The position numbers and the translations under genes are program-made. The notes under the pieces are model-generated. The model worked only from the letters and a program-made list of their open reading frames with translations, made no database searches and was not told where the DNA came from. A stretch of 64,000 bases of DNA from positions 3,768,001 to 3,832,000 of the forward strand of contig NZ_CP029552.1 in the NCBI RefSeq assembly GCF_003173775.1. Reading direction: 5' to 3'. This document shows, in pieces, positions 1 through 10,719 of this stretch (its first letter is position 1; the number at the start of each line of letters is the position of its first letter). This DNA is from Methylobacterium sp. 17Sr1-1 (GTDB taxonomy: Bacteria > Pseudomonadota > Alphaproteobacteria > Rhizobiales > Beijerinckiaceae).

Positions 1-177
1 GCCGATCAGGCCGGCGAAGAACACGTAGGGACCGACCGCGAGATTCGCGATGGTCAGGCTCTTCATCCACAGGACGGCGCCCGTCGTCATCGTGAAGCCG
101 CTCATCGAGCCGACGAGCGGCCACGGGCTCGGATTGACGAGGTGGTAGTCGTGATGCTTCCCGTGCGCCTCGGCCAT
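1..177 (-). CDS. ctaE: cytochrome c oxidase subunit III, N-terminal part (cut by window edge)
   Basis: The first 59 codons are present; the rest lies beyond the left edge. The translation starts MAEAHGKHHDYHLVNPSPWP, which is the typical N-terminus of aa3-type oxidase subunit III, then enters the first membrane helix (MTTGAVLWMKS and following). Subunit III binds no metal and stabilises the catalytic subunit I. It is the last recognisable gene of the minus-strand oxidase locus, after ctaG, with a 175-bp spacer. The ATG start follows a spacer in which no strong Shine-Dalgarno was obvious. Confidence 0.9.
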   Translation of the reverse strand, partial: MAEAHGKHHDYHLVNPSPWPLVGSMSGFTMTTGAVLWMKSLTIANLAVGPYVFFAGLIG

Positions 178-352
178 CGTGTCGGGTCTCCTGCCTGCTC
201 TTGCGACCGGTCGCGCCCCGCGCCGGCCGTGAATCTCGTTTGACGCGGGGCGGCTCGCTCCCGGCGCCCCGGCTTTCTTCGCCGTCGGCGCTCGCGGCTA
301 CGCTTTAATGCCGCCCCGGCGGGGTTGTCACCTCGTCAATTGGCCCATCCCG

Positions 353-958
353 TCAATTGGCCTTCGTCCCCGCCGGCGTCGCGAGGGCGGCCTGCGGCTG
401 GCCGTTCTTCGACGCGAAGTAGGTGTAGGACAGGGTCATCTCGGTGAGGTCGCGGGTGTTCGCATCGGCCTTGATGCCGGGCTCGAGGTAGAACACCACC
501 GGGAAGTCCATGGTCTCGCCGGGCTGCAGCGTCTGCTCGTTGAAGCAGAAGCACTGCACCTTGACGAAGTAGCCGCCGGTCAGCCCGGGCTGGACGTTGA
601 ACGTCGCGATGCCGGTGCTCGGCACGCTGCCGGTGTTGGTGACGCGGAAGAACACCGTCTTGGTGGCCCCCAGCTGCGCCTCGATCTGCGGAGTCTCCGC
701 CGCGAAGCGCCAGGGGAGACCCGGCGCGACGTTGGTGTCGAAATGCACCAGCATGCTGTCCTGCGAGTCGCTCTGCCTTGCCGGACCGGCGGCGGCCGCG
801 CCCCGCAAGGGCGTGCCGTCGTAGCCGGTCGCCTTGCAGAACAGGTCGTAGAGCGGGACGAAGGCGAAGGCGAGCGCCGTCATCCCGACCACGATGCCGA
901 GGCAGGCGAGCGCCGTGTTGCGGGCCCGCTTCTGCTGGTGGTTGCGCGCATCGGTCAT
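353..958 (-). CDS. ctaG: cytochrome c oxidase assembly protein CtaG/Cox11
   Basis: A 201-aa copper chaperone that helps build the CuB centre of cytochrome c oxidase. One N-terminal membrane helix (about residues 15-37, ending near FVPLYDLFCKATGYDGT) anchors a periplasmic immunoglobulin-like domain carrying the copper motif CFCF inside VQCFCFNEQTLQPGE. Length and motif match the family. The start MTDARNHQQ at 958 is chosen because the open frame further upstream runs through ctaB in a wrong frame. It lies between the CoxF-like peptide and ctaE in the oxidase locus, the usual order in Rhizobiales. Confidence 0.95.
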   Translation of the reverse strand: MTDARNHQQKRARNTALACLGIVVGMTALAFAFVPLYDLFCKATGYDGTPLRGAAAAGPARQSDSQDSMLVHFDTNVAPGLPWRFAAETPQIEAQLGATKTVFFRVTNTGSVPSTGIATFNVQPGLTGGYFVKVQCFCFNEQTLQPGETMDFPVVFYLEPGIKADANTRDLTEMTLSYTYFASKNGQPQAALATPAGTKAN

Positions 959-978
959 GGCGGCATCGCCTCTTCGCG

Positions 979-1134
979 TCACAGCGGCCGGTTGAGGACC
1001 TGGGGCCCGAGCTTGGCGATCGTCAGCACGTAGAAGATCAGGACCAGGGCGGCGAGCACCATCGCGATCGCGATGGAGCGCTTGCGCCGGCGCTGGATCT
1101 CGTCGGGGGTCAGTTGCTGGGGCACCGCACTCAT
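979..1134 (-). CDS. CoxF-like 51-aa membrane protein
   Basis: A 51-codon gene between ctaB and ctaG. The product starts MSAVPQQLTPDEIQRRRKRS, then has one hydrophobic helix (about residues 20-41, IAIAIVLAALVLIFYVLTIA), and ends VLNRPL. Small proteins of this shape, with a charged arginine-rich N-terminus followed by one helix, occupy this position in alphaproteobacterial cox loci and are often called CoxF. Gaps to its neighbours are about 20-30 bp, which suggests co-transcription. Its role in oxidase assembly is inferred from position only. Confidence 0.8.
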   Translation of the reverse strand: MSAVPQQLTPDEIQRRRKRSIAIAMVLAALVLIFYVLTIAKLGPQVLNRPL

Positions 1135-1161
1135 CGCTGCGTCGACCGAAGGGGAGGGCGC

Positions 1162-2130
1162 TCAGCCGAAGACCGGCCGGAACAGCCCGAGGCCCTGTTC
1201 CGCCAGCAGGGCGGAGAAGAGCAGGAACAGGTAGAGGATCGAGAAGCCGAACAGGCTCATCGCCGCCTTGTTGGCCGCCTCGCCCTCGCGCCGGCGCAGC
1301 ACCTGGACGCTGAGCGCCACCATGGCGAGGCCGCCGATCAGGCCGACGACGCCGTAGATCATTCCGCCGAAGCCGAGGAAGACCGGCGCGAGGCCGAGCG
1401 GGGCCAGCAGCACCGAGTAGGCGAGGATCTGGCGGCGGGTCGAGTCGGGCCCGGCGGTGTTCGGCATCATCGGGATGCCGGCCCGGGCGTACTCGCCGGC
1501 CTTGACCAGCGCCAGCGCCCAGAAATGCGGCGGGGTCCAGATGAAGATGATCAGGAACAGGACCGTACCCTCGATCCCGATCGAGCCGGTGACCACCGCC
1601 TGGCCGATCATCGGCGGCAGGGCGCCCGCGGCACCCCCGATCACGATGTTCTGCGCCGTCGAGCGCTTCAGCCACATCGAGTAGATCACAGCGTAGAACA
1701 CGATGGTGAAGGCGAGCAGCCCCGCCGACAGCCAGTTCGCCGCGAGCCCGAGCACCAGCACCGAGCCGACCGAGAGGGTGAGACCGAAGGACAGCGCCTC
1801 GCCCGGCTGGATCCGCCCAGCCGGGATCGGCCGGGTGCGGGTGCGGGTCATCACCGCGTCGACGTCGGCGTCCCACCACATGTTGAGGCAGCCCGAGGCG
1901 CCGGCCCCGACCGCGATCATCAGGAGCGAGATCGCCCCGATCACCGGGTTCACGTGCGACGGCGTCACCGTCATCCCGACGAGGGCGGTGAAGATCACCA
2001 GCGCCATCACCCGGGGCTTCAGGAGCGCGAAGTAATCCGCGACCTCGCCGCCGGAGCTGCTCGCCTCGGTGAAGGGACGGTCGGAGATCGCGCTGTTCGT
2101 CAGGGAGGTCATGCTGGGTGTCGCGGCCAT
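1162..2130 (-). CDS. ctaB: heme o synthase (protoheme IX farnesyltransferase)
   Basis: A 322-aa UbiA-family membrane prenyltransferase that attaches a farnesyl group to heme b to give heme o, the precursor of heme a for the aa3 oxidase. The first aspartate-rich site is visible as [15 protein letters not shown] (about residues 84-98), followed by RPIPAGRI; about eight to nine hydrophobic segments follow, including [20 protein letters not shown]. The N-terminus has several in-frame ATGs ([12 protein letters not shown]), so the true start may be 2112. It follows ctaD after a 184-bp spacer with two hairpins. Confidence 0.95.
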   Translation of the reverse strand: MAATPSMTSLTNSAISDRPFTEASSSGGEVADYFALLKPRVMALVIFTALVGMTVTPSHVNPVIGAISLLMIAVGAGASGCLNMWWDADVDAVMTRTRTRPIPAGRIQPGEALSFGLTLSVGSVLVLGLAANWLSAGLLAFTIVFYAVIYSMWLKRSTAQNIVIGGAAGALPPMIGQAVVTGSIGIEGTVLFLIIFIWTPPHFWALALVKAGEYARAGIPMMPNTAGPDSTRRQILAYSVLLAPLGLAPVFLGFGGMIYGVVGLIGGLAMVALSVQVLRRREGEAANKAAMSLFGFSILYLFLLFSALLAEQGLGLFRPVFG

Positions 2131-2229
2131 CGTGGGAAGGGATGTGAAGGTGTCGCGCTCCTCGCCGGAACGCCCCTCCGGGCGCTCGGGGGAAGAGCCG
2201 GGACCGTGCCGGTCCCCGGATCTCCCGCG

Positions 2230-2297
2230 GGAGACTTGCGCCGGCCGGGCCGGGAAGTCTCCGCGCTATGTTGGTCCGCCGCGGTTTTTCCGCGGCG
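2230..2297 (-). promoter_or_regulatory. two hairpins in the ctaD-ctaB spacer
   Basis: The spacer holds an 8-bp stem GGAGACTT (2230-2237) with AAGTCTCC (2255-2262), and a second perfect 8-bp stem CGCCGCGG (2277-2284) with CCGCGGCG (2290-2297) around a five-base loop. Neither is followed by a T-run on the minus strand, so they look less like intrinsic terminators than like mRNA-stabilising or processing structures at the 3' end of ctaD. Their function is inferred. Confidence 0.45.
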
Positions 2298-2314
2298 AAC
2301 CGTCGTCCTTCGTG

Positions 2315-4018
<1,704 letters not shown>

Positions 4019-4049
4019 TCACGAAATCAGTCGGCGTCCGCGAACGGCC

Positions 4050-4922
4050 TTATTGCGCTTCCGCGAACTTGGCGCCGCCGTCGGTGCGGGCGAACTTGGT
4101 CTTGGCCTCGGCGGTCCAGGCCTGGAAGGCCTGCTCGCTCACCACCTTCACGGTGATCGGCATGTAGGCGTGGCGCTGGCCGCACAGCTCGGAGCACTGG
4201 CCGTGATAGGTGCCCTCGCGCTCGGCCTTGAACCAGAACTGGTTGAGGCGGCCCGGGATCGCGTCGATCTTGAAGCCGAAGGACGGCATCGCCCAGGAAT
4301 GCATCACGTCGGCGGCGGTGACCTGGATCTTCACGATCTTGTTCACCGGCACCACCATCTCGTTGTCGGTGGCGAGCAGCTTGGGCTGGCCGGACTTCAC
4401 CTGGTCCTCGCCCTCGAGCAGGTTGGCGTCGAACTTGAAGCCGCCGACATCCTGCGGGTACTCGTAGGACCAGTACCAGGCGTGGCCGATGACCTTGACC
4501 ATCAGGTCGGCCTTCGGATCCGACAGCTGCGTGCGCAGCACCCGGAACGAGGGAATCGCGATCGCCACCAGGATCAGCACCGGAACGATCGTCCAGGCGA
4601 CCTCCAGCATCGTGTTGTGGGTGGTGCGCGACGGGGTCGGGTTCTTGGTCTCGTTGAACTTGACCACGACCGCGATCAGCAGGCCGAGCACGAACAGGAC
4701 GATGACGAGCATGATCCAGTTCAGGAGATGGTGGAAATTGTAGATCTCCGTCGCCACCTCGGTCACCGGCCGCTGCAGGTCCATCTGCCACGGCACCGGC
4801 TGGCCCACGCCCGCCGCCGACACGGCCGTGGCGGTGCCGAGGATCCCGGTCGCTGCCAGCGCCGCGGCGCGTCCCCAGAATCCGCGGCCCTTCGGCCGTC
4901 CTTGCGCCCTCGCCATCCCCAT
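4050..4922 (-). CDS. ctaC: cytochrome c oxidase subunit II
   Basis: A 290-aa CuA-bearing subunit that receives electrons from cytochrome c. A signal peptide (ending about TAVSAAG) is followed by two membrane helices and a periplasmic cupredoxin domain with the CuA motif QCSELCGQRHAYM near the C-terminus. The start MGMARAQ at 4922 is preferred over a longer frame to 5129: it gives a normal signal peptide and has GAGGG just upstream, while the extra 69 residues are low-complexity. First gene of the minus-strand oxidase locus; a 300-bp region with no clear operator separates it from the divergent LysR gene. Confidence 0.95.
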   Translation of the reverse strand: MGMARAQGRPKGRGFWGRAAALAATGILGTATAVSAAGVGQPVPWQMDLQRPVTEVATEIYNFHHLLNWIMLVIVLFVLGLLIAVVVKFNETKNPTPSRTTHNTMLEVAWTIVPVLILVAIAIPSFRVLRTQLSDPKADLMVKVIGHAWYWSYEYPQDVGGFKFDANLLEGEDQVKSGQPKLLATDNEMVVPVNKIVKIQVTAADVMHSWAMPSFGFKIDAIPGRLNQFWFKAEREGTYHGQCSELCGQRHAYMPITVKVVSEQAFQAWTAEAKTKFARTDGGAKFAEAQ

Positions 4923-5222
4923 GGTGCCCTCGATGCTCCCCAACAGGCTGTCTGCCGGTAACGGCTGCCCGCGCGGCGGGAGCGCCGTCAATCTCGGCCT
5001 CACGGTGTCGGCCCGCCGCCCTGCGGCCGTGAAGCCGGCCGAGACCCGGTCGGCGTCTCTCACCACAATGGCGCCGCAAGCGCAACGGCGTTGGCGTCGC
5101 ATCGGCGTTCCGAATTCGCCTGTGGGCACTGGACATTCGTCGTGAGGCTCGAATGATTCCGCAAAAGCGCGCGCGACGGCTCGGGGCTATCGCGACACGC
5201 CGGACCTGGCCTCCACCCTTCG

Positions 5223-6131
5223 ATGATCGATCGTCTCGAGTTCATCCTGGCGCTCGCCCAGGAGCAGCATTTCGGCCGCGCCGCCCAGGCGTGCGGGGTG
5301 TCGCAGCAGACCCTGTCGGCCGGCGTCAAGCAGCTCGAGGAGCGCCTGGGTGTGCTCCTGGTGCAACGCGGCTCGCGTTTCCAGGGCTTCACCCCGGAGG
5401 GCGAGCGGGTGCTCGACTGGGCGCGGCGCATCGTCGGCGACGCCCGGGCGATGCGCCAGGAGGTGGCGGCCCTGCGCCGGGGCCTGTCGGGCACGCTCCG
5501 GATGGCGGCGGTGCCGACCGCGACCCCGATGGTCGCCGCACTCACCACCCCGTTCCGCGCCCGCCACCCGGCGGTGCGCTTCTCGGTGCAATCGGCAACC
5601 TCGCACGAGATCACCCGGCAGATCGCCAATCTCGAACTCGATGCGGGGCTGACCTACATCGAGGACGAGCCGCTGGGGCGCGTCACGGCCCTGCCGCTCT
5701 ACCGCGAGCATTACCGCCTGCTCACCGCCGCCGACGGGATCTACGGCGCACGCGCGAGCGTGACCTGGGCCGAGGTCGGCCGCATCCCGCTCTGCCTCCT
5801 GACCCCGGCGATGCAGAACCGCCGCATCATCGACCGGCACCTGCGCGCCGCCGGGGCCGAGCCGGCGCCCCTTCTCGAGTCGAACTCGATGATCGTGCTC
5901 GTCACCCACGTGCGCACCGCCAAGTGGGCGAGCATCATGCCGGCGGCGCTCGCCGAGACCTTCCGCCTCACCGAGCGGGTGCGGGCGGTGCCGATCACCG
6001 AGCCGGATGTCAGCCACACGATCGGCCTCGTGGTCCCTGAGCGCGATCCCATGACCCCCCTCGTCGCCGCCTTCCTGGCCGAGGCACGGGCGATCGCGCC
6101 GGGCCTCGCGGCGGAGGTGGCGGCGCTCTGA
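5223..6131 (+). CDS. LysR-family transcriptional regulator
   Basis: A 302-aa regulator with the N-terminal winged helix-turn-helix (residues 1-60: EQHFGRAAQACGVSQQTLSAG) and a C-terminal periplasmic-binding-like effector domain (about 90-300). It is divergent from ctaC across 300 bp. The sequence resembles the LysR proteins that accompany soluble NAD-dependent formate dehydrogenase operons. The fds operon lies 2.5 kb downstream behind a chemoreceptor gene, so regulation of fds is plausible but is inference. A local role at the divergent oxidase promoter is the alternative. Confidence 0.92.
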   Translation: MIDRLEFILALAQEQHFGRAAQACGVSQQTLSAGVKQLEERLGVLLVQRGSRFQGFTPEGERVLDWARRIVGDARAMRQEVAALRRGLSGTLRMAAVPTATPMVAALTTPFRARHPAVRFSVQSATSHEITRQIANLELDAGLTYIEDEPLGRVTALPLYREHYRLLTAADGIYGARASVTWAEVGRIPLCLLTPAMQNRRIIDRHLRAAGAEPAPLLESNSMIVLVTHVRTAKWASIMPAALAETFRLTERVRAVPITEPDVSHTIGLVVPERDPMTPLVAAFLAEARAIAPGLAAEVAAL

Positions 6132-6274
6132 GCAGGGCCGCGCGAACACCGGGTGACTGCCGCAGGGTCTTTCGGCCCTCGTACGTTTCACCCGTTAAAC
6201 TTGCCGGCTAAATGCATGTTTAATGTCTATGGAGTGGAGTTCCCTGCACCCACGATGTGCAGCCGGTGAACGCC

Positions 6275-7966
6275 ATGCTGAAGCTGTCAAATATAGGAAT
6301 TCTGTCAAAGATCATCAGCATCGTGCTGGTGATCGGTGCGATCACCGCGGGCAGCGTCTGGTTCGCGCAATCGCGAATGGCGACCATCGACGCCACCTAC
6401 GGCACCTTCGTGCTGCGCGAAGGCAAGGCGGCGACGAATGCCCGCCGGCTCAACCGCGCGATCTTCGAGCTGAACTACTGGGTCTACCGGTTGATCGCCG
6501 AGACCGACAACGCGCAGATGGATGCGGCCAATGCCGGCTTCGACGCCGCGGTGCCCACCGTCGCGAAATCGATCGACGCCCTGCGCGTCCAGGCGCCAGC
6601 CTTCAGGGAACTGGTCGACGCACAGGCGGCCCGGGTCGAGACCTTCGTGCGGAACGTGACCGAAGTGCGCCGCCTCGGGCGGGCGAACCACAATGCCGAG
6701 GCGCTCACGCTCGTCCACAACGCGCTCGACCCGACCTTCACCGCCATGATCGACGCGGGCAACGGCCTCGCCGCCGATCTCGAGCGCTACCTCGATTCCG
6801 GTGCCGCCCGTCTCCACGGCGAGACCGAGGCGACGCGCCAGGCCCTGATCGCCGCGAGCGCCGCCGCGATCTTCCTCGGCCTCGCCGCCGCCGCGACCGT
6901 GGCGATCCTCGGCATCACCCGGCCGCTCAAGAGCCTCGTCGGGGTGCTCGACCGCATGGCGCGGGGCGACGTGGACGCGAGCATCCGGGAGGCCGCGCGC
7001 CGCGACGAGGTCGGGGCGGTTGCCCGGGCGGTCGAGGGCATCAAGGCGATGGTCGCCCGCAAGGCCGCCGAGGAGGCGGAGATCCGCCGGCGCGCCGACG
7101 AGGCCGCCGCAACGGCGCGCCAGCAGGCGATGCTGGACCTCGCGAACGGCTTCGAGCACGCCGTCGGCGGCATCGTCCGGCAGGTCTCGGACTCGGCGAC
7201 AGAGCTCCAGGCGACCGCCCAGCAGATGACCGCGACCGCCACCGAGACCGCGAGCCAGTCGACCACCGTGGCCGCCGCCGCCGAGGAGGCGAGCGCCAAC
7301 GTCAACACAGTGGCGGCCGCTGCGGAAGAACTCGGCGCCTCGGTGCAGGAGATCGGCCGCCAAGTCTCGGGCTCGGCCCAGCTCGCCCAGGCCGCCGTGA
7401 CGGAGGCCGACCAGACCGGCCAGCTGGTCCAGGCCCTGCGCCAGACCTCGGGCCGGATCGGCGACATGGTCGGGTTGATCTCCTCGATCGCCAGCCAGAC
7501 CAACCTGCTGGCCTTGAACGCCACGATCGAGGCGGCGCGCGCTGGCGAGGCAGGGCGCGGGTTCGCGGTCGTCGCGGCCGAGGTCAAGGAACTCGCCAAC
7601 CAGACCGGCCGCGCCACGGAGGAGATCGCGCGCCAGATCGGGGAGGTCCAAGGCGTGACCGACCAGGCGGCGGCCGCGATCGGCGGCATCACCGGGCGGA
7701 TCCGCGAGATCAACACCGTGGCGGCCTCGATCGCCGCGGCGGTGGAGGAGCAGGGCGCCGCGACGCAGGAGATCGTGCGCAACGTCAACCAGGCGGCGGC
7801 CGGTGCTGGCGAGGTCACCCACACCATCGCCGGGGTCGCCCAGGCCTCCGAGGAGACCGGCGCCGCGGCGGGCCAGGTGCTGACCTCCTCCGTCGAGCTG
7901 TCGCGCCAGTCCGAGCACCTCGCTGCCGAGGTGCAACGGTTCCTGGCGACGGTCAGGGCGGCGTGA
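6275..7966 (+). CDS. methyl-accepting chemotaxis protein
   Basis: A 563-aa membrane chemoreceptor. A first helix (about residues 8-30) leads to a roughly 160-residue periplasmic four-helix-bundle-type sensor, then a second helix (about 193-213). A HAMP domain begins at [18 protein letters not shown], and a long signalling coiled coil follows with the conserved hairpin tip [20 protein letters not shown]. No CheW-binding pentapeptide tail is visible. The ATG at 6275 is chosen; two in-frame GTGs lie at 6257 and 6266. No che genes are nearby, so it must signal to an array encoded elsewhere. Its ligand is unknown. Confidence 0.93.
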   Translation: MLKLSNIGILSKIISIVLVIGAITAGSVWFAQSRMATIDATYGTFVLREGKAATNARRLNRAIFELNYWVYRLIAETDNAQMDAANAGFDAAVPTVAKSIDALRVQAPAFRELVDAQAARVETFVRNVTEVRRLGRANHNAEALTLVHNALDPTFTAMIDAGNGLAADLERYLDSGAARLHGETEATRQALIAASAAAIFLGLAAAATVAILGITRPLKSLVGVLDRMARGDVDASIREAARRDEVGAVARAVEGIKAMVARKAAEEAEIRRRADEAAATARQQAMLDLANGFEHAVGGIVRQVSDSATELQATAQQMTATATETASQSTTVAAAAEEASANVNTVAAAAEELGASVQEIGRQVSGSAQLAQAAVTEADQTGQLVQALRQTSGRIGDMVGLISSIASQTNLLALNATIEAARAGEAGRGFAVVAAEVKELANQTGRATEEIARQIGEVQGVTDQAAAAIGGITGRIREINTVAASIAAAVEEQGAATQEIVRNVNQAAAGAGEVTHTIAGVAQASEETGAAAGQVLTSSVELSRQSEHLAAEVQRFLATVRAA

Positions 7967-8046
7967 GGCGGTGGTCGTGCCGCCGGCTGGCGAGGGTGCC
8001 GGAGACGCGAGGAGGGTCCTGAGGACTCTCCTCCAATCCCACCCAC

Positions 8047-8173
8047 GACCTCGTCCTGAGGTGCTGCTCCTCGCAGCAGCCCCGAAAGAGGCTTCCAGAA
8101 ACCTCCGCGATCCGCTGGAGGCCTCCCTTGAGGTCAGTCGATTTCAGATCGACTGACACCTCAGGATGAGGTC
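8047..8173. repeat. nested palindromic intergenic repeat
   Basis: Outer arms GACCTCGTCCTGAGGTG (8047-8063) and CACCTCAGGATGAGGTC (8157-8173) pair with one mismatch in 17. Inside, CAGTCGAT (8135-8142) pairs with ATCGACTG (8148-8155), and GGAGGCCTCC is self-complementary. The shape is that of a REP-like or MITE-like mobile repeat. It carries no coding sequence. Confidence 0.75.
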
Positions 8174-8549
8174 GAGGGCGGGACCAGAGAGCGTCCTTGC
8201 CCCTCGCCCCGCTGGGATTGACCAAGCCTCCGAGACGTCGCGACCGGATCGCCGTCAACACGGTCATCCCGTGTTCCTCTGCACGGCCCCAGGATGACAT
8301 CGAGGATGTCACGGGACCCGAGTTGGTCGATCGGCCCGAATGGATGCGTTAGCCGGAGACATCGTAGCCTCGACCGATATCGCGTTGCATCGCACCATCT
8401 CGGCGCGGTCGACCGGTAGCGCCTCGAGGCCATGAGGTGAACGCCACCGCCGCGATCCGCGCGCACCGCTCGACGGTCGGATCCCGACCCTGAACTTTCG
8501 TCGCAGACTCCACGGTCGTTCGTGCTTTCTCCCTCGTGGAAAGTCAGTT

Positions 8550-8568
8550 CAACAAAAATTCCTTGTTG
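8550..8568. promoter_or_regulatory. candidate operator upstream of fdsG
   Basis: A perfect 6-bp inverted repeat, CAACAA (8550-8555) and TTGTTG (8563-8568), around an AT-rich 7-base spacer, about 84 bp before the fdsG start. Size and symmetry fit a LysR-type binding site. The regulator is inferred, possibly the LysR gene at 5223. Confidence 0.45.
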
Positions 8569-8651
8569 CCTCACCGGAACCGCCCGGTTGATCCGGCGGC
8601 CCGGGCCGCCCACGCTCCAGCCTAGAACGATAACGATCTGGGCTGGAAACC

Positions 8652-9149
8652 ATGCCGAGCCACGACCTTGGCCGCGGAGCGGGCCGCGAGCCCTGGGACG
8701 CCGACCGGGCGGCCGCGATCGTCGCGTCCCACGCCCATCGCGAGGGCGCGACGCTGCCGATCCTGCATGCGCTGCAAGACACCTTCGGCTACGTCGATCG
8801 GGAGGCCGTGCCGCTGATCGCCGAGGCGCTGAACCTGTCGCGGGCGGAAGTTCACGGCTGCCTCACCTTCTACCACGATTTTCGCAGTGAGCCGGCGGGC
8901 CGCCACACCGTGAAGCTGTGCCGGGCCGAGGCCTGCCAGGCGATGGGCGCCGACGCCCTGCACGAGGACGTGCTGGCCCGCTACGACGTCGCCTGGCACG
9001 GCACCACCCGGGACGGGCGGGTGACGGTGGAGCCGGTCTTCTGCCTCGGGCTCTGCGCCTGCGGCCCGGCGGCGCTTGTCGACGGCGAGCCGGTCGGCCG
9101 CCTCGATCTCGACACCCTGGCGGATGCGCTGACGGAGCGGGCCGCGTGA
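8652..9149 (+). CDS. fdsG: NAD-dependent formate dehydrogenase, gamma subunit
   Basis: A 165-aa NuoE-like subunit. It has a C-terminal thioredoxin-fold [2Fe-2S] domain with cysteines in KLCRAEACQAMG (C-x4-C) and FCLGLCACGPAAL (C-x3-C). In the soluble molybdenum or tungsten formate dehydrogenases it works with FdsB to pass electrons to NAD+. First gene of a five-gene operon whose coding sequences overlap or nearly touch; its stop overlaps the fdsB GTG start. The start MPSHDLGRG follows a GGAAACC-type weak ribosome site. Confidence 0.95.
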   Translation: MPSHDLGRGAGREPWDADRAAAIVASHAHREGATLPILHALQDTFGYVDREAVPLIAEALNLSRAEVHGCLTFYHDFRSEPAGRHTVKLCRAEACQAMGADALHEDVLARYDVAWHGTTRDGRVTVEPVFCLGLCACGPAALVDGEPVGRLDLDTLADALTERAA

Positions 9150-10708
9150 GCATCACACTCTACCTGCCGAAGGACGCCGCCAGCCTCGCGCTGGGTGCGG
9201 ATCGGGTCGCCAAGGCGCTCGCCCGCGCAGCCGAAGCGCGCGGCCTCGACATCACCCTGGTCCGCACCGGCTCGCGCGGCATGCTGTGGCTGGAGCCGCT
9301 GCTGGAGGTCGCGACGCCGGACGGGCGCATCGCCTACGGGCCGGTGGGGCCGGGCGACGTCGAGGCGCTGCTCGATGCCGGGCTCACCGAGGGCGGCGCC
9401 CACCCGCTCCGCATCGGCCGGCCGGAGGACCATCCCTATCTCGCGCGCCAGCAGCGCCTGACCTTCTGCCGCTGCGGCATCGTCGATCCCGCCTCGGTCG
9501 AGGATTACCGGGCCCATGGCGGCTATCGCGGGCTGGAGTCCGCCCTGGCGGCCGGGCCCGCCGGCACCGTCGAGGCGGTGAAGGCCTCGGGGTTGCGCGG
9601 CCGCGGCGGCGCCGGCTTTCCGACCGGCATCAAGTGGCACACGGTGATGCTGGCCGAGGCGGAGCAGAAATACGTGGTCTGCAACGCCGACGAGGGCGAT
9701 TCCGGCACCTTCGCCGACCGGATGCTGATGGAGGGCGATCCCCTCACGCTGATCGAGGGCATGACCATCGCGGCTGTCGCGGTCGGGGCGACGCGGGGCT
9801 ACATCTACTGCCGCTCCGAATACCCCCACGCCTTCGCGGCGCTGGAGACCGCGATCGAAGCCGCGGAGCGGGCCGGCTTCCTCGGCGCGAACGTGATGGG
9901 CTCTGGACGCGCCTTCCACCTCGAGGCGCGCCTGGGCGCCGGCGCCTATATCTGCGGCGAGGAGACCTCGCTGCTCGAGAGCCTGGAGGGCAAGCGCGGC
10001 ATCGTGCGGGCGAAGCCCCCGATCCCGGCCTTGAAAGGCCTGTTCGGCCGGCCGACGCTCGTCAACAACGTGCTCTCCTTCGCCGCCGTCCCGTGGATCC
10101 TGGAGCATGGGGGACCGGCCTACGCCGCCTACGGCATGGGCCGCTCCCTCGGAACCCTGCCGATCCAGCTCGCCGGCAACGTCAAGCGCGGCGGCCTGAT
10201 CGAGACCGCCTTCGGGCTGACGCTCCGCCAGGTCATCGAGGAGTTCGGCGGCGGCACCGCCTCCGGCCGGCCGGTGCGGGCGGTGCAGGTCGGCGGGCCG
10301 CTCGGCGCCTACTTCCCCGAGAGCCTGTTCGACACGCCCCTCGATTACGAGGCCTTCGCGGCCAAGAAGGGCCTGCTCGGCCACGGCGGCATCGTGGTGT
10401 TCGACGACACCGTCGATCTCGCCCGCCAGGCCCGCTTCGCCTTCGAGTTCTGCGCCGCGGAGTCGTGCGGCAAGTGCACGCCCTGCCGGATCGGCGCCGT
10501 GCGCGGCCTGGAGACGATCGACAAGGTGATCGCCGGCGAGTCGCCCCGCGAAAACCTCGCCCTCGTCACCGACCTCTGCGAGGTCATGACCGACGGCTCG
10601 CTCTGCGCCATGGGCGGGCTGACGCCCGTGCCGGTGATGAGCGCGCTCACCCATTTCCCGGAAGATTTTTCCGGCCGCGGCGCCCGTCTGCCGCTGGCCG
10701 CCGAGTGA
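9146..10708 (+). CDS. fdsB: NAD-dependent formate dehydrogenase, beta subunit
   Basis: A 520-aa NuoF-like flavoprotein. An N-terminal thioredoxin-like region (1-110) precedes the FMN/NADH module with the glycine-rich loop GRGGAGFPTGIKW and the acidic NADH site NADEGDSGTF. A C-terminal [4Fe-4S] site follows, with ESCGKCTPCRIG. It carries the diaphorase function, reducing NAD+ with electrons from formate. The GTG start at 9146 overlaps the fdsG stop by 4 bp, which indicates translational coupling; a longer frame reaching 8918 is a chance extension through fdsG. Confidence 0.96.
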   Translation: MSITLYLPKDAASLALGADRVAKALARAAEARGLDITLVRTGSRGMLWLEPLLEVATPDGRIAYGPVGPGDVEALLDAGLTEGGAHPLRIGRPEDHPYLARQQRLTFCRCGIVDPASVEDYRAHGGYRGLESALAAGPAGTVEAVKASGLRGRGGAGFPTGIKWHTVMLAEAEQKYVVCNADEGDSGTFADRMLMEGDPLTLIEGMTIAAVAVGATRGYIYCRSEYPHAFAALETAIEAAERAGFLGANVMGSGRAFHLEARLGAGAYICGEETSLLESLEGKRGIVRAKPPIPALKGLFGRPTLVNNVLSFAAVPWILEHGGPAYAAYGMGRSLGTLPIQLAGNVKRGGLIETAFGLTLRQVIEEFGGGTASGRPVRAVQVGGPLGAYFPESLFDTPLDYEAFAAKKGLLGHGGIVVFDDTVDLARQARFAFEFCAAESCGKCTPCRIGAVRGLETIDKVIAGESPRENLALVTDLCEVMTDGSLCAMGGLTPVPVMSALTHFPEDFSGRGARLPLAAE

Positions 10709-10719
10709 GGACGCGTCCG

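Larger units (their letters stand above)
7967..8651. other. gene-poor interval between chemoreceptor and fds operon
   Basis: A 685-bp gap. Open frames here lack ribosome sites and have atypical composition. It holds a structured repeat (8047-8173) and, near its right end, a small palindrome likely to belong to the fds promoter (8550-8568). I see no gene or RNA in the remainder. Confidence 0.6.

Noticed and set aside
353-1879. A 508-codon minus-strand frame running through ctaB and ctaG
   Set aside because: Only its last 201 codons are CtaG. The upstream part is an out-of-frame reading of ctaB and the CoxF-like gene.
4923-5129. An extended N-terminus for cytochrome oxidase subunit II
   Set aside because: It would bury the signal peptide behind 69 low-complexity residues; the ATG at 4922 fits the family.
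7953-8613. Short open frames between the chemoreceptor and fdsG
   Set aside because: They cross the palindromic repeat and lack ribosome sites; composition is not gene-like.
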